Shown: piece after piece, positions 36,395 through 47,845 of the stretch
Position numbering within the stretch: position 1 is the stretch's first letter
How the letters are laid out: every line of letters starts with the position of its first letter
NCBI RefSeq assembly: GCF_002752165.1
Contig: NZ_MOMB01000051.1
Span: forward strand, 1 to 64,000
Reading direction: 5' to 3'
DNA: 64,000 nucleotides
Origin: Erwinia sp. OLFS4
GTDB taxonomy: Bacteria > Pseudomonadota > Gammaproteobacteria > Enterobacterales > Enterobacteriaceae
Made by a program: the position numbers and the translations under genes
The notes under the pieces: model-generated
Databases searched by the model: none
What the model saw: the letters and a program-made list of their open reading frames with translations, nothing else
What the model was told of the DNA's origin: nothing

Positions 36395-39300
36395 CTAAAA
36401 CTCAAACTGATAGAGCACATCAAGTGCCTGGTCGAGACCAGAGACCGCTTCAAGATACAGCTTAGGCATCAGCCGGTATCGTAATGTTAATGTTGCCAGA
36501 GAATCAAATATGCCAACACCGTATTTAACCTGCAAGCCCGGAAGAACATAACCACTGACCTGAACCTGCTGACTGTCACCAACACCGGTGGTATCGAGCG
36601 CCAGATTGCTGACACCGAAGGTTTCACCGATTTTCCCCATAACCTGCCCCGTCTGGGCAACGCCTAAGCCCAGCAGAGCGGAAGTCACAGCGCCGTCACC
36701 ACCGCTACTGTCAAGCCCCTGGCCACGCAGAAGATAGGAAAGCGCCTCCTGCTGCGACATTGCCGGGTCTGAAAACACTTCCGCTTTCGGCTGATCCGCC
36801 AGCCCGGTAACCCGCAGTCCCGCTACAACATCGTTTTCAGTGGCTTCCGGATTACGGATAGCTTCAATGTTGAGATAAGGCTGGTCAGGCGGCCCGGCAA
36901 ACTGCAATTCACCTTTACGAATAATCAGATCCTGACCATAGGCGCGAAAACGACCATCAGGGATATTAATCTGGCCATTCAGACCCAGCCCACGCCGATC
37001 CTGCACCAGTTTAAGATCGCGATTAAGCTTCGCTTTAAGTCCAAAAGCATTAAGGCGCACATCGTTACCCACATGGATTATCAGGTTACTGTTAATTGGG
37101 ATCGCCGTGGTTTTCGGCGCGACTGGCTGCAAATGCTCATCCAGCAGCACTTCATCAGACGACACGCCCACCGCGCTCGGCGGTACATCCTGCACCGAAA
37201 TCCGTGCCCAGGGAATATCCACCCGGCCATTGAGATTCAGTAAATCTGGCGTGGCTTCAAAAACCAGATCCGGTGAAACGTCCATCCGCACCATCGGCGG
37301 GACGATGACCCGGATTCTGTCGCCTTTTGCCGCAACACGCGCACGCCAGGCCGCCAGATTGCTCCAGTCAGCATCGCCATTAAGATTGAGCTGGCCTTTT
37401 GCTGTCTGTAATAACCCTTCCAGCGTCGAACGCATGCCGTTAAACTGCATCGTGATATTTGCATTCCTGAGGTCAACAGGCATCACGCTGGCATCAACCC
37501 GGGCATCCCTCAGCGCCAGCTGACCAAACACCTGCGGACGTTGCAAATTGCCGCCAAGCCGTAGCTGACTGTTGAGGGTACCGCTGATTGATTCCCCCTT
37601 CGCCAGCGCCGGATTAAGCAGAGCCAGCGACAGATTCTGTATGTTAACGTTGCCACCGAGCTGACGCCGCCCCTGCGGGTCGGTAATCTGCAGATTACCT
37701 GTCAGCTGCCCGTTGTTGGCAATATGTATCAGCCAGTCAAGCTGTGCACGATTATTACGCAACGCGGCATTCAGGTTCAGGGTATCAAAGGCGACCGGCA
37801 GCTGATTACCCTGAACATTCTGCGTCACCTTAACCCCGTTGCCTTTTAGCGAAACCTGTCCCTGTGGCAGACCGCCATCTGCCGTCCAGCTCAGGTTTGC
37901 CGAGCCATTAAATACCCCGGCAAGCCGGGTATCTTCGCTAAGAAAGGGCTTTAGCATTGCCAGGTCAAAGCGTTTTAAATCGATACGGGCATGCCCAGCC
38001 GGCCCGGCTTCAATAGTTTGCGGCACGCAAAGTTCAGCGTCAGGATTCAGCCAGCAATGCGGGCCGATACTGACCGTCTGCTTTTTGTTGAGATAGTCCA
38101 GTGCTATTGCCCGGGTCAGCCGCCACTCGCCGACCGGTGTGTTGAAAAAAGTATTATTCAGCGTCCCGCTCCAGCGTTCAGCATGGCGATCAAAGTGACC
38201 ATTGAGCGCCAGCTGACCGGAAACCGGTTGCCCCTTAACCGACAGGTTAAGCCGATGCTGTTTTTCGTTACCCTGCGCCTCCAGATTAAGTTCGCTAATC
38301 TCCAGCGCATCCTGTTTGATCTGCCCGATATGCAAAGCCAGTTTACCCTGTATCTGATCGCCGGATGTCACATCACCGTCCAGCTTAATACCGGCAATAT
38401 TCAGCTGCTGCCAGCGCAGATTACGGGCGCTCAGATTAGCCAGCAGCTGGGGTTTTTGCAAAGAACCCCGGGCTTTCAGGGTACCTTCCGCGTGCCCGCC
38501 AAGACCGGGCAGAGCATTATCCAGCCGCGGCGCATTAATGATGGCATCCAGCGCCAGCGTCTGTTTAAGGCTACCTTTAACATCAATATGGTTTGCACCC
38601 AGCGCAATACTGATGCCCGGAATGTCCCACTGGTTGTAGCTGTTACCGTACAAGGACCCCTGCACCTTCACCGCGTTTTGTTTCACGTTGCCTTTTAACG
38701 CCAGCTCCGGCATGCGCAGCTGCCAGCTATCGCCATACAGGCTGCCGCGCGTGGTCATTTTGCCGTCCAGTTTTGCCGGCCAGTCCGGATAGTGCTTTGC
38801 GGTATTAATGTTGTTAAGCGTCAGCTCACTACGCCAGCTTATTGACTTGCTCCAGTCAACCAGCGCCTTGAGATCAACGCTGCCCTGTAAAACGGCAACG
38901 TGTAGCTTATCCAGCGCAAACTGATTCAGGTTGCCTTTACCATCCAGATTAACGTTAGCAGGCGGTAGTCCGGCACCATTTACAGCCGCTTTCAACGCCA
39001 TGCGATAATCAGTGGCTTTACCGGTAAAGTTGAAAGCAAAATGATCAACCTGATATTGCGCCTGACCACTCAGCGGCCAGCGCAGATGCGGACTGTTTAA
39101 CGCCAGCGTCAGCGGCAGCCCCGGCGTTGCCAGCTCAGTTTGTCCCTGTAACGTAGCAGCCAGTGGACCAGACAGATTTAGCGCCAGCCGGGTCTGTTTT
39201 CGCATTGCCCCGCTCAGCACCAGCTTCAGCTTTTCCCCTTTCAGTGGCGCCATGTTAAGTATGCTGTTAAGGGTCAGATTCAGCGGCCAGTCGCCGCTCA

Positions 39301-40153
39301 GCTCGGCCTCGCCGCTGGCGTTAACCTGTCCCATGGATGAATCAACATCCAGCGTGGTTAACTGCAGATGGCGTTCACTGGTTCGTGCTTTAATCTCCAG
39401 CCGGTTGATGGCCAGATCGCTGCCACCGGTAACACGCAGCTGCTCAGCCAGAATCTGCTGAACATCAATATCCAGCGGTAAGCGGAAGTCAGGCAGTGGC
39501 GGTAACAACGGCCCGGCAAACAGCGCATTGAGTTGTTCACCCAACGGCGTGGCGTTGGGATCTTTTTTCTCCGGCGGCGGTGCGGCGGCGTTTTTCGGCA
39601 GGCTGACCAGCAGACTCTGAAGATGGCCAGGCGTCAGCGTCAGGGAACGTCCCTGCCAGGCCATGCCAATGCTAAAATCAGCCAGTGAGATTGCCGTTTC
39701 ATCAACCTTAACATTGACATTGTGCAGCGCCAGACGGGTCAGCGTTAGTGGCCATGGCGTACTGATTTCGCCCGCGCTTTGCGTCTCCTCCTCTGCCTCC
39801 GGGGCCGCCGGGGCCGCCGGGGCGAGTTTTTTACTGTCAACGCTGATATCCACGTCGCTGAGCGACAGATCATTAATACAAAATGCACTGTGTTTCAGGC
39901 AGCCGAGGTTTAGCGCCAGATGAAAACGGCCCACCGAAGTCGTCACCCCAGGCATCTCATAACGCAGGTTGCTGACGGTCAGGTCACGCCAGCCTCCCTT
40001 AACGTTCTCAACGGAAAACCCTGGCACCCAGCGGCCCGCAGCATTGAATAGCAGATGTAATCCCGGTGCGGTGCCTATCAGAAATGCAAAACCGGCCAGC
40101 AACAGCAGTAAAAAAATCATCACCCCGATCAGGGCCTTTTTCCATCGCCTCAT
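36395..40153 (-). CDS. tamB: TamB, inner-membrane subunit of the TAM/phospholipid transport bridge
   Basis: 1252 residues, full length (E. coli 1259). N-terminal anchor [20 protein letters not shown], then a very long beta-rich AsmA-like taco-shaped body with repeated short strands, and the C-terminal DUF490 domain ending ...[15 protein letters not shown]. It spans the periplasm and pairs with TamA for outer-membrane assembly and phospholipid transport. A Pro/Ala/Glu-rich stretch near residue 115 ([15 protein letters not shown]) is a likely linker. ATG overlaps the tamA stop by 4 bases. Confidence 0.97.
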   Translation of the reverse strand: MRRWKKALIGVMIFLLLLLAGFAFLIGTAPGLHLLFNAAGRWVPGFSVENVKGGWRDLTVSNLRYEMPGVTTSVGRFHLALNLGCLKHSAFCINDLSLSDVDISVDSKKLAPAAPAAPEAEEETQSAGEISTPWPLTLTRLALHNVNVKVDETAISLADFSIGMAWQGRSLTLTPGHLQSLLVSLPKNAAAPPPEKKDPNATPLGEQLNALFAGPLLPPLPDFRLPLDIDVQQILAEQLRVTGGSDLAINRLEIKARTSERHLQLTTLDVDSSMGQVNASGEAELSGDWPLNLTLNSILNMAPLKGEKLKLVLSGAMRKQTRLALNLSGPLAATLQGQTELATPGLPLTLALNSPHLRWPLSGQAQYQVDHFAFNFTGKATDYRMALKAAVNGAGLPPANVNLDGKGNLNQFALDKLHVAVLQGSVDLKALVDWSKSISWRSELTLNNINTAKHYPDWPAKLDGKMTTRGSLYGDSWQLRMPELALKGNVKQNAVKVQGSLYGNSYNQWDIPGISIALGANHIDVKGSLKQTLALDAIINAPRLDNALPGLGGHAEGTLKARGSLQKPQLLANLSARNLRWQQLNIAGIKLDGDVTSGDQIQGKLALHIGQIKQDALEISELNLEAQGNEKQHRLNLSVKGQPVSGQLALNGHFDRHAERWSGTLNNTFFNTPVGEWRLTRAIALDYLNKKQTVSIGPHCWLNPDAELCVPQTIEAGPAGHARIDLKRFDLAMLKPFLSEDTRLAGVFNGSANLSWTADGGLPQGQVSLKGNGVKVTQNVQGNQLPVAFDTLNLNAALRNNRAQLDWLIHIANNGQLTGNLQITDPQGRRQLGGNVNIQNLSLALLNPALAKGESISGTLNSQLRLGGNLQRPQVFGQLALRDARVDASVMPVDLRNANITMQFNGMRSTLEGLLQTAKGQLNLNGDADWSNLAAWRARVAAKGDRIRVIVPPMVRMDVSPDLVFEATPDLLNLNGRVDIPWARISVQDVPPSAVGVSSDEVLLDEHLQPVAPKTTAIPINSNLIIHVGNDVRLNAFGLKAKLNRDLKLVQDRRGLGLNGQINIPDGRFRAYGQDLIIRKGELQFAGPPDQPYLNIEAIRNPEATENDVVAGLRVTGLADQPKAEVFSDPAMSQQEALSYLLRGQGLDSSGGDGAVTSALLGLGVAQTGQVMGKIGETFGVSNLALDTTGVGDSQQVQVSGYVLPGLQVKYGVGIFDSLATLTLRYRLMPKLYLEAVSGLDQALDVLYQFEF

Positions 40154-41886
40154 AGTTCAGGCCCCAGACCGATATAAAACTGCACGTCACGTTCCTCATC
40201 ATCACCAATCGCCCGGGCGATATCCAGCTTGATGGGGCCAACCGGCGACTGCCAGCGCACGCCAACCCCGGCACCGGTTTTAAAATTACTCTGCCGGATA
40301 TCATTCACCGCTTCGCCAGAATCAATAAATACCGCCCCCCACCATTTTCCGGTCAGGTTGTACTGGTATTCAAATGAGCCGGTTGCCAGTTTAGATGCCC
40401 CGGTCAGCTTACCAGCCGCATCGCGCGGGGAAATACCTTTGTATTTGTAACCACGGATACTGCGATCGCCACCGGCAAAAAAGCGCAGGTCCGGCGGCAC
40501 CCGGTCGAAATCGCCGGTTTCGATCCAACCAAGGTCGCCACGGATTACAAAACGGTTTTTCTCGCCAAGGGTGCGAATCCACACATTCTGCGCCTGCAGC
40601 ACCACGAAATTGATATCCGATCCCCAGCTGGTATCAGAAACATCAATCGAGTAACGCTGCGTGTCCCCCCAGGTCGGCATCAGGCCGCCACGCGAACGGG
40701 TGCGGTTAACGCTGACGCCCGGATAAAGCAGCATAGTCGTATTGGTGACATTAGCCTGGGTAAAGTGGTCCAGACTCCAGCGCAGATTGATGGCACGCTG
40801 CCAGCCGCTGGCAGCATCCCAGTAGCGTGATGCCGCCAGCGTGGTGGTATCAGAACGGGTATCGTTAAGGTCGGTTCGTTTCAGGCCGCCCTGCAGCAGG
40901 TAATATTGTTCCAGCGGACTCTTCAGCAATGGAATTTTATAGCTAAAACCAAGCTGTTGTTTCGGCGCTGAGATATTGGCGCTGGTGCTGAAACTGTGGC
41001 CACGGGAATTCACCCATGGGCGTTTCCAGGTCGCTTTTACCCGTGGGCCAACGTCGGTTGAGTAACCAACCCCGGTTTCAATGGTATTCTTAGTGCGAGG
41101 CGTGAGCACGCCTTCAAGCGGCAGTATTTTACTTTGACGACCGCGTTCAAACTCCGGGGCGACTACCACGGAATTAAACCAGCCGGTGGCCGACAGCCGG
41201 CGATTAAGTTCAGCAAGATCGGCTGAATCGTAATAGTCACCGTGGTGAAACGGCACCAGATTTTGCAGATAACGCGGATCAATCTGGCCGCCGGTAAATC
41301 TGACATCGCCAAAACGGTAGCGTTGTCCGCTATCGTAATCAATATTCCAGAACGCTTCATCAAGCGGCACAGAGACGCCCAGCTCGCTCCTGAGATAGGT
41401 GCCATCAAAATAACCTTTACGCAGCGCCAGGTTACTCAGCGAGGTTTTAAAACCGTCGTAAGTACCGTGATTAAGGATAGTCCCCGGTTTCGGTTGTCCG
41501 TTGCTGACCAGCGTCTGAAAATCTCCATCGTCACGCGCACCACCGCGCAAAATCACCGTAGTTTTAGCTATATGCACCGGGGTTCCGGGATTGACGCGCG
41601 CATACAGCACCTGGCGCTTACCCCCTGCCGGTGGTGGACTTAGCTGAAAATTGATCGTCGGCTGATAGTAACCAAGAGCTTTCAGTCCCTGTTTGATCGC
41701 CTCACTAACACGGGCACGAAAACGCCCATCTGCGGTGACTTCATCACCACTTATCGTGGAAAGGCGTGCCCTGACATTTTTTTCTAATTCGCCGGATAAT
41801 CCTTCAACCTGTAACCGGACGGCCGCCTGCACCGACGGAACCGCCATAGCCAGGCAGAACATGCAATACAGATAAATTCGTGGCAC
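40150..41886 (-). CDS. tamA: TamA, outer-membrane Omp85-family subunit
   Basis: 578 residues from GTG 41886, preceded by AGGAG at a 5-base spacing; the frame opens at 41979 but only this start gives the signal peptide [21 protein letters not shown] (E. coli TamA is 577). Three POTRA domains ([20 protein letters not shown] onward), then a 16-strand barrel with [20 protein letters not shown] and the C-terminal ...[11 protein letters not shown]. It inserts substrates such as autotransporters with TamB. Confidence 0.96.
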   Translation of the reverse strand: MPRIYLYCMFCLAMAVPSVQAAVRLQVEGLSGELEKNVRARLSTISGDEVTADGRFRARVSEAIKQGLKALGYYQPTINFQLSPPPAGGKRQVLYARVNPGTPVHIAKTTVILRGGARDDGDFQTLVSNGQPKPGTILNHGTYDGFKTSLSNLALRKGYFDGTYLRSELGVSVPLDEAFWNIDYDSGQRYRFGDVRFTGGQIDPRYLQNLVPFHHGDYYDSADLAELNRRLSATGWFNSVVVAPEFERGRQSKILPLEGVLTPRTKNTIETGVGYSTDVGPRVKATWKRPWVNSRGHSFSTSANISAPKQQLGFSYKIPLLKSPLEQYYLLQGGLKRTDLNDTRSDTTTLAASRYWDAASGWQRAINLRWSLDHFTQANVTNTTMLLYPGVSVNRTRSRGGLMPTWGDTQRYSIDVSDTSWGSDINFVVLQAQNVWIRTLGEKNRFVIRGDLGWIETGDFDRVPPDLRFFAGGDRSIRGYKYKGISPRDAAGKLTGASKLATGSFEYQYNLTGKWWGAVFIDSGEAVNDIRQSNFKTGAGVGVRWQSPVGPIKLDIARAIGDDEERDVQFYIGLGPEL

Positions 41887-42056
41887 GCTTACTCCTGTTA
41901 TCGTCGCCAGCCCTGATACCAGGGAATTTCTTGTCATTAAATCGCAATTTACAGCGGCGTGCGGCAAAAGCGCTGCCACAACAGGTGATAACTCAGTGAA
42001 ATTACTGCTGTTAAGACCCTACCGGTGAGGTAAGAAAGTCTCATATTGTTGCCTAT

Positions 42057-42075
42057 TGTGGTCAAAGTGACCACA
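42057..42075. promoter_or_regulatory. 19-base palindrome upstream of tamA
   Basis: TGTGGTCA (42057-42064) and TGACCACA (42068-42075) around AAG, about 170 bases upstream of tamA in the 640-base gap between tamA and paeA. It looks like a regulator site; the regulator is not identified. The rest of 41887-42333 is unassigned; an open frame there on the minus strand has no family match. Confidence 0.4.
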
Positions 42076-42333
42076 GGACACAACCGCAGATAACGCAATT
42101 CTCAATGCCGGGTGGTAAACGACTGCGATAATTTTTACCACCGACACCAGCGGCAACGCCCCGGCTCTCCAGCCAGTCAGGCCCAATGCCGGCGAAAAAA
42201 GAGGGATTTTCACCCGAAACATTATCGGTAAAAATAACGATGACAGCGCCATTCTGTAGCGAAAAGGATAAATAACGGTGCCGCCTGCATAAAATCCTGG
42301 CAGCGTCCGGGATGTGGTTGCCAGCGACGGCAA

Positions 42334-42362
42334 TTGTAAGCCGCCCCCGGCAAGGCTATAAT
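42334..42362 (+). promoter_or_regulatory. paeA (ytfL) promoter
   Basis: -35 TTGTAA (42334-42339) and -10 TATAAT (42357-42362), 17 bases apart. The predicted 5' leader to ATG 42526 is about 155 bases, long enough to hold regulation. Confidence 0.7.
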
Positions 42363-42525
42363 CTGCTCACAAGTTGCAATCGCGACCTGTCAATCCTCTC
42401 TGCTCCGACCGCCAAAGCGTGTCGTACTGGCGCAGACATTTTTGGCACGGATAGCTGAGACACCCGGATTTTCACCTCCAGTTGCCCAGGCCAAAGATGA
42501 CAAGTTTACGAATGATGGAATGGAT

Positions 42526-43851
42526 ATGTTAAATAGCTTGCTTGTCATACTGCTATTGATCGTAGTGAGTGCTTTTTTTTCACTGTCAGAAATTTCGCTG
42601 GCTGCCGCACGGAAAATTAAGCTGAAGTTACTGGCCGATGAAGGCAATATTAACGCCCAGCGTGTACTGAAAATGCAGGAATCACCGGGCACCTTTTTTA
42701 CCGTTGTGCAGATTGGCCTGAATGCGGTGGCAATCCTCGGTGGTATCGTCGGCGACGCCGCCTTTTCGCCGGCATTTCGCACCCTGTTTGTCCGGGTTAT
42801 GTCGCCAGAGCTGGCGGAGCAACTGAGCTTTATCTGCTCGTTTGTACTGGTGACCAGCCTGTTTATCCTGCTGGCGGACCTGACGCCTAAACGTATTGGT
42901 ATGATTTCACCGGAAGCCATTTCGCTGAAAATCATTAATCCGATGCGCTTTTGCCTGCTGGTGTTCAGCCCGATGGTCTGGCTGTTTAACGGCCTGGCAA
43001 ACATGATTTTTCGCCTGTTTAAAATTCCGATGGTGCGTAAAGATGATATCACCTCCGATGATATCTACGCCGTTGTGGAAGCCGGCGCGCTGGCCGGGGT
43101 ATTACGTAAGCAGGAACATGAGCTGATTGAGAACGTGTTCGAACTGGAATCTCGCACGGTTCCCTCGTCGATGACATCCCGTGAAAACATTATCTGGTTC
43201 GATCTGCATGAGGACGAATCCAGCCTGAAAGGCAAAATTGCCTCCTATCCCCACTCCAAATTTCTGGTGTGTAATGAGAACATTGATAATGTCGTCGGCT
43301 ACGTTGATTCAAAAGAGCTGCTGCTTAGAGTGCTGGGCAGCCAGAGTCTGACCCTTAACAGCGGGGTACAAATTCGTAACGCGCTGATCGTACCGGACAC
43401 CCTGACGCTCTCCGAAGCGCTGGAAAGTTTTAAAGCTGCCGGCGAAGATTTCGCCGTCATTATGAACGAATATGCGCTGGTGGTTGGCATTATTACCCTC
43501 AACGACGTGATGACCACACTGATGGGTGATCTGGTCGGTCAGGGTATGGAAGAACAAATCGTCACCCGTGATGAAAACTCATGGCTGATTGAGGGCGGCA
43601 CGCCGATCGATGACGTAATGCGCGTGCTGGATATTGATGAATTTCCACAGTCCGGTAACTATGAAACGATTGGTGGCTTCATGATGTTCATGCTGCGCAA
43701 GATCCCCAAACGTACCGACTTCGTCAAGTTTCATGGCTATAAGTTTGAAGTGGTCGATATTGACAGCTACCGCATCGATCAGCTGCTGGTGACCCGGATT
43801 AACCCACGGCCAATAACAACCAGCGTTCTGCCCAAAGCACTGGAAGAGTAA
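42526..43851 (+). CDS. paeA: PaeA/YtfL, CNNM-CorC family membrane protein (putrescine export)
   Basis: 441 residues from ATG 42526 (MLNSLLVILLLIVVSAFFSL), the E. coli start; the frame extends back to 42442 without reason. Order: DUF21 transmembrane domain with four spans (about 1-195, ADLTPKRIGMISPEAISLKI), two CBS domains (about 205-330, MTSRENIIWFDLHEDESS and VIMNEYALVVGIITLNDVMT), and a CorC/HlyC domain (PIDDVMRVLDIDEFPQSGNY). E. coli YtfL was renamed PaeA after its role in putrescine and cadaverine export under stress. Confidence 0.93.
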   Translation: MLNSLLVILLLIVVSAFFSLSEISLAAARKIKLKLLADEGNINAQRVLKMQESPGTFFTVVQIGLNAVAILGGIVGDAAFSPAFRTLFVRVMSPELAEQLSFICSFVLVTSLFILLADLTPKRIGMISPEAISLKIINPMRFCLLVFSPMVWLFNGLANMIFRLFKIPMVRKDDITSDDIYAVVEAGALAGVLRKQEHELIENVFELESRTVPSSMTSRENIIWFDLHEDESSLKGKIASYPHSKFLVCNENIDNVVGYVDSKELLLRVLGSQSLTLNSGVQIRNALIVPDTLTLSEALESFKAAGEDFAVIMNEYALVVGIITLNDVMTTLMGDLVGQGMEEQIVTRDENSWLIEGGTPIDDVMRVLDIDEFPQSGNYETIGGFMMFMLRKIPKRTDFVKFHGYKFEVVDIDSYRIDQLLVTRINPRPITTSVLPKALEE

Positions 43852-43853
43852 AG

Positions 43854-43876
43854 AAGCCACAGAGACGATGGCTTTT
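43854..43876 (+). terminator. Terminator after paeA
   Basis: AAGCCA (43854-43859) and TGGCTT (43869-43874) form a 6-bp stem followed by TTTT, three bases past the stop. Confidence 0.5.
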
Positions 43877-43969
43877 CATCATTCAATCCCGACGTACATT
43901 CCCGGCGTTGATTGCACGCCCGCGAGCCGCAGACTGTGGTAATTCTCTGCCAGAAACGACCAGCATAGA

Positions 43970-44002
43970 AGGTATTCCGGATTGCCATGATCCGGAATAC
44001 CT
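43970..44002. repeat. Perfect 13-bp hairpin between paeA and ytfK
   Basis: AGGTATTCCGGAT (43970-43982) and ATCCGGAATACCT (43990-44002) with a 7-base loop, in the gap between two convergent genes. No T-run on either side. It resembles a REP-like or transcript-end stabilising structure. Confidence 0.6.
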
Positions 44003-44057
44003 GTCAGTAAGAAGAAGAGGTTTTCAACCGCATCGCCGCAGGGCGAGGGCTTTATGA

Positions 44058-44261
44058 CTAGCACTCCAGCTGCAAGCGCAGAACGTGGCGGTTTATCTCG
44101 GACATGACCGAGAGATGCTGTTTATCCTTTACGCGCGGGATAAGAATTTTACCTTTATCAAATTCAAAAGCACCGACGTTATGGATATACAAACGACCGC
44201 GAAACAAGGTCTTAACGTACTTGGCGATTTGCAGCGGATTATATTTCTTAAATATTTTCAT
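44058..44261 (-). CDS. ytfK: YtfK, stress protein acting on SpoT
   Basis: 67 residues from ATG 44261 ([20 protein letters not shown]), the E. coli YtfK start; GGAG is 9 bases upstream. Matches almost throughout: [36 protein letters not shown]. YtfK promotes ppGpp accumulation through SpoT in phosphate or fatty-acid starvation. The frame seems to go back to 44378 but that is intergenic. The 312-base gap to ytfJ holds both promoters; no clear site is read with confidence. Confidence 0.93.
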   Translation of the reverse strand: MKIFKKYNPLQIAKYVKTLFRGRLYIHNVGAFEFDKGKILIPRVKDKQHLSVMSEINRHVLRLQLEC

Positions 44262-44573
44262 TATATCTGACTCCGGATTCAAGCTCGCTCCGGCATTGCC
44301 AATTTGGCATGCACTCCAGGGAAGCGAAAGCAGCATAACTATAGAACATGCAGAACGTCCGTTGTTCCGAAAAGCCATAAAACTTACTGTTTTTACATTT
44401 CATTACAGAGGAATCTCTCGCCAGAGACCCCGCAGGCAGTATAGAGCAATAAATGTTGCAAAATTGTGCTAACTACCGCAAAGCAGGCAACTTGCCAGGA
44501 CAACCTCAGTATTCCCGTTTATTATTACAAAAAGACGAACAACTGGTCGGATCACGATGTGAAAGGAAATATT

Positions 44574-45134
44574 ATGAAGATGACTTACCTCCCCGCGTTA
44601 TTACTCGGACTTAGCTTACCTTTCACCGCCATTGCGCATAATTTTATTGAAAATCAATATGTTCCTGCTGTAGGCATTCATGATAAAGGCGAGCTTATGT
44701 TTACACAGGATAAATTCAGTTACCAAAACTGGAACAGCGCCAGGCTGGCGGGCAAGGTGCGGGTAATACAGCACATTGCCGGGCGTTCTTCCGCCAAAGA
44801 GATGAACGCCGCCTTGATCGAAGCCATTAAGGCAGCAAATTTTCCGCACGATCGCTATCAGACGACGACTATCGTCAACACCGATGATGCCATTCCCGGC
44901 ACCGGCATGTTCGTACGCAGCAGCATTGAAAGTAATAAAAAGCAGTATCCCTGGTCACAGTTTATTGTCGACAGCCTCGGGATTGCCAAAAAAGCCTGGC
45001 AGCTTGATGCTGGGGGGTCCGCTATCGTCGTGCTGGATAAACAGGGGCGGGTTCGTTTTGCCAAAGATGGCGCACTGACGCAAAACGAAACCCAACGGGT
45101 TATTTCGCTGGTTAAATCGCTGCTTAAAGCGTAA
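44574..45134 (+). CDS. ytfJ: Periplasmic thioredoxin-fold protein YtfJ
   Basis: 186 residues from ATG 44574, with AAAGGAAAT before it. Signal peptide MKMTYLPALLLGLSLPFTAI-A, then NFIENQYVPAVGIHDKGELM, GKVRVIQHIAGRSSAKEMNA, TTTIVNTDDAIPGTGMFVRS and SAIVVLDKQGRVRFAKDGAL. YtfJ is a YtfJ/AhpC-TSA-like protein of unknown periplasmic role. Convergent with cysQ, 40 bases between stops. Confidence 0.93.
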   Translation: MKMTYLPALLLGLSLPFTAIAHNFIENQYVPAVGIHDKGELMFTQDKFSYQNWNSARLAGKVRVIQHIAGRSSAKEMNAALIEAIKAANFPHDRYQTTTIVNTDDAIPGTGMFVRSSIESNKKQYPWSQFIVDSLGIAKKAWQLDAGGSAIVVLDKQGRVRFAKDGALTQNETQRVISLVKSLLKA

Positions 45135-45174
45135 ACCCAAGGCTGTCCGGCAGCCCGCCATTATTAGCCGCCAC

Positions 45175-45918
45175 TCAGAACAGCGACACGCGAAATCCTG
45201 GATTAAGAAATGATTCGCGAGGCGTGTAATCCAGCGTCTGGCCAGTCCAGTCACGCACATGGGCGCCCGCTGCCACAGCAACGGCATGACCTGCCCCGGT
45301 ATCCCAGATGTTGGTAGGCCCAAAACGGGGATAAAGCTGCGCTTTGCCTTCAGCCACCAGACAAAACTTGAGTGAAGAACCGATGGAGATGGTCTGATGC
45401 TCTCCCAGCTGCCGCAGGTATTCATCCAGCTCGCTGTCATCGCGATGTGAACGGCTGACCACCACTAAAGGAGGGATCGCATCGCAAACCTGTATCTGAC
45501 AACGGTTACCCTGTTGTTCTTTCCAGGCTTTGCCCTCTGCCGCCAGATACATTACACCCGTGGCCGGCGCATAAACCACGCCCATCACCGGTTTGCCCGC
45601 CACAATCAGCGCAATATTAACGGTAAATTCGCCGTTACGACGGATAAATTCCTTGGTGCCATCCAGTGGATCCACCAGCCAGTATTGCTGCCAGTGCTGG
45701 CGGACTTCCCAGGCGGCTGGCGCCTCTTCAGAGAGTACAGGAATGTCAGGCGTCAGGGTATTAAGGCCTGCCAGAATCACCCGATGGGCAGCCAAATCAG
45801 CAGCAGTAACCGGCGAGTTATCAGACTTCTGATTCACTGTCAGCGGTGCATCGGCCTGATAAATTTCCATAATGGCGTCACCCGCCTGAGCCGCCAGCCC
45901 GGCAATCTGCTCTAACAT
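45175..45918 (-). CDS. cysQ: 3'(2'),5'-bisphosphate nucleotidase
   Basis: 247 residues from ATG 45918 ([20 protein letters not shown]). Inositol-monophosphatase-like metal sites: [40 protein letters not shown] (the DPLDGT motif) and [20 protein letters not shown]. It hydrolyses PAP from sulfate assimilation. Divergent from nothing; the 280 bases to fklB have no supportable gene. Confidence 0.96.
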   Translation of the reverse strand: MLEQIAGLAAQAGDAIMEIYQADAPLTVNQKSDNSPVTAADLAAHRVILAGLNTLTPDIPVLSEEAPAAWEVRQHWQQYWLVDPLDGTKEFIRRNGEFTVNIALIVAGKPVMGVVYAPATGVMYLAAEGKAWKEQQGNRCQIQVCDAIPPLVVVSRSHRDDSELDEYLRQLGEHQTISIGSSLKFCLVAEGKAQLYPRFGPTNIWDTGAGHAVAVAAGAHVRDWTGQTLDYTPRESFLNPGFRVSLF

Positions 45919-46198
45919 ATTCCACCTCATTAATGTTGCGTTTCCACCATCCCTACCTGCTGCCATAGCGAAATATCTATGATCATAGCATTTCAGGTTA
46001 TTTAACGTGGGAAAACGCCAGATTACAGCGAAAAATCATGATTACTCATTGATTTTACTGATATATTTATTGAAAAACGCCAGCGTCGCGCAAAGTCAGC
46101 GAAACCCATGGCGTCCCCCTGGCGGCTATCTGTACAGCCACCAGGCTGAATGTCCGAAGGGCACAAACAACAACGAGGCCATCAGCGCCGGAACGCTC

Positions 46199-46819
46199 TT
46201 AGAGGATGTCCAGTAATTCCACTTCGAATATCAGGGTACTGAACGGAGGAATCGAGGCACCGGCTCCGCGCTCACCGTAGGCGAGATGATGCGGAATAAC
46301 CAGCTGCCAGGTTGATCCTACCGGCATCAGCGTCAGCGCTTCAATCCAGCCGGCAATAACACCGCTGACCGGAAACTCTGCCGGCTCACCGCGGGCGATG
46401 GAACTGTCAAACACGCTGCCATCAATCAACTTACCAGTATAGTGAACCCGCACCCGGTCCTGACGGGAAGGAATCGGCCCCTCTCCCTGGGTAATCACGC
46501 TAAACTGCAGGCCGGATTCTGTGCTGCTGACGCCCTGGCGTTTGCTGTTCTCTTCAAGAAATTTCTGGCCATCGGCCGCCGCCGCCTGCTGCTTTTCACG
46601 ACGCGCCGCGTCCGCCCGCTCATGCACCTCACGCAGTGCACGATGCACCACATCGACAGGCACTGCCGGGGCATTCCCTGCAAGAGTATCGCGCAGACCG
46701 GCGAGCAGGGCTTCTGGCTGAAGGCCCTGTAAACCGGACTCCAGCAGCTGCTGTCCTACCTGTAAACCGATGCCGTAGCTTGCCTGTGCTTCGGTGCTGT
46801 CAAAAGAAGGGGTCGTCAT
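46199..46819 (-). CDS. fklB: FKBP-type peptidyl-prolyl isomerase FklB
   Basis: 206 residues from ATG 46819 ([20 protein letters not shown]). N-terminal dimerisation helices, long linker helix ([20 protein letters not shown]), then the FKBP domain: [40 protein letters not shown] and [20 protein letters not shown]. Catalyses proline isomerisation in protein folding. Divergent from ytfB. Confidence 0.96.
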   Translation of the reverse strand: MTTPSFDSTEAQASYGIGLQVGQQLLESGLQGLQPEALLAGLRDTLAGNAPAVPVDVVHRALREVHERADAARREKQQAAAADGQKFLEENSKRQGVSSTESGLQFSVITQGEGPIPSRQDRVRVHYTGKLIDGSVFDSSIARGEPAEFPVSGVIAGWIEALTLMPVGSTWQLVIPHHLAYGERGAGASIPPFSTLIFEVELLDIL

Positions 46820-47087
46820 GAATTTACCTTTATCAATAATCAAACTGAAGGCGCAGCATAGCAGTGCGTGAGTCAACCGTAAAATATCAACGGTGAAAGA
46901 TGACATTTAACAGAGAAAAGGAAACAATAATGTCCTAAATTTTAATATGTTGACCATTTATCGCAGGGGTAAGATGGGACGAATAGCCCGGCGACGAAGG
47001 AAACGTCGCCGGTTGCTCCTGCGAACAAGGTTGCAAAAAGCGGGAATCATTACAAATGTGCGTAAATTACGCCAACAGGAGGATGCC

Positions 47088-47654
47088 ATGCCCCGCAAAG
47101 GCCTGAGAGAAACACTGTGCCAGCTTTGGCTGCTGCCTGGTGAGATAAGCTGGATGGACCCGTTACCCCTCGCCCACCGGCGCGGGATCATCGCGGGCGT
47201 CGTATTGATTCTGCTGGCGTTTCTCTGGCCTTCGCCAGCTCCACGCCAGCAGCCGGCCTCCCCTGCTGTCAGTACGCGACAGCAGCATAATGATGCCACC
47301 CTACAGGCAAATATTGTCGATAACAATACCCGTCAGCCCAGCGCCGCTGACAACAACCCGCCGCCGCAAACCAGCGCTAAAAATGACGTCGAAGGCGACT
47401 GGCGTGATTACCAGATAGCCCGTGGTCAGACGCTGGCACAGCTGTTCCGTGATAATAATTTGCAGGTAAGTGATGTCTTTGCAATGGCGAGAGTAGAGGG
47501 GGACGGTAAACCTCTGAGCAATTTACAACAAGGGCAGACGGTTAAAGTCCGTATTACGCCCCAGGGGGTGGTAACCGGTCTGACCGTCGAAGGCAGTAAC
47601 GGGCCGGCGTTGTTTACCCGCCAGTCTGATGGCAGTTTTATTCGCGTCAGATAG
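47088..47654 (+). CDS. ytfB: YtfB, OapA-like/LysM cell-surface protein
   Basis: 188 residues from ATG 47088, preceded by AGGAGG. Short cytoplasmic part, one span (HRRGIIAGVVLILLAFLWPS), a Gln/Pro/Asn-rich periplasmic linker, and the C-terminal OapA/LysM-like domain (DYQIARGQTLAQLFRDNNLQ, KPLSNLQQGQTVKVRITPQG, LFTRQSDGSFIRVR). YtfB affects cell division and binds glycan in E. coli. The frame opens at 46947, but only the later ATG gives the known N-terminus. Confidence 0.92.
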   Translation: MPRKGLRETLCQLWLLPGEISWMDPLPLAHRRGIIAGVVLILLAFLWPSPAPRQQPASPAVSTRQQHNDATLQANIVDNNTRQPSAADNNPPPQTSAKNDVEGDWRDYQIARGQTLAQLFRDNNLQVSDVFAMARVEGDGKPLSNLQQGQTVKVRITPQGVVTGLTVEGSNGPALFTRQSDGSFIRVR

Positions 47655-47792
47655 CCTTATCGGGTTAACCCGCGGCCAGCTATCCGGCCCGGCTGACTTA
47701 ACAGCAAAAGGTGCGGATTGAACACAATCCGAAAGGTCAGTCCCTCTGCCAGTCGCAACCGCAGGCACTGCCCGGGGGGTTACTGCAGGCAT

Positions 47793-47822
47793 AAAAAACG
47801 CTGGCATACGCCAGCGTTTTTC
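47793..47822. terminator. Terminator of the rpsF-priB-rpsR-rplI operon
   Basis: AAAAACGCTGGC (47794-47805), loop ATAC, GCCAGCGTTTTT (47810-47821); the stem has T-runs on both strands, so it can end both ytfB and rplI transcripts. Confidence 0.9.
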
Positions 47823-47845
47823 CATTTTTACCCGACGGTAAAAAC

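Noticed and set aside
42019..42333. Minus-strand frame of 104 codons where msrA would be expected
   Set aside because: No MsrA motif (GCFW) or other family signal; taken as non-coding.
46007..46216. Plus-strand frame between cysQ and fklB
   Set aside because: Runs into the 3' end of fklB, with no ribosome site or family signal.
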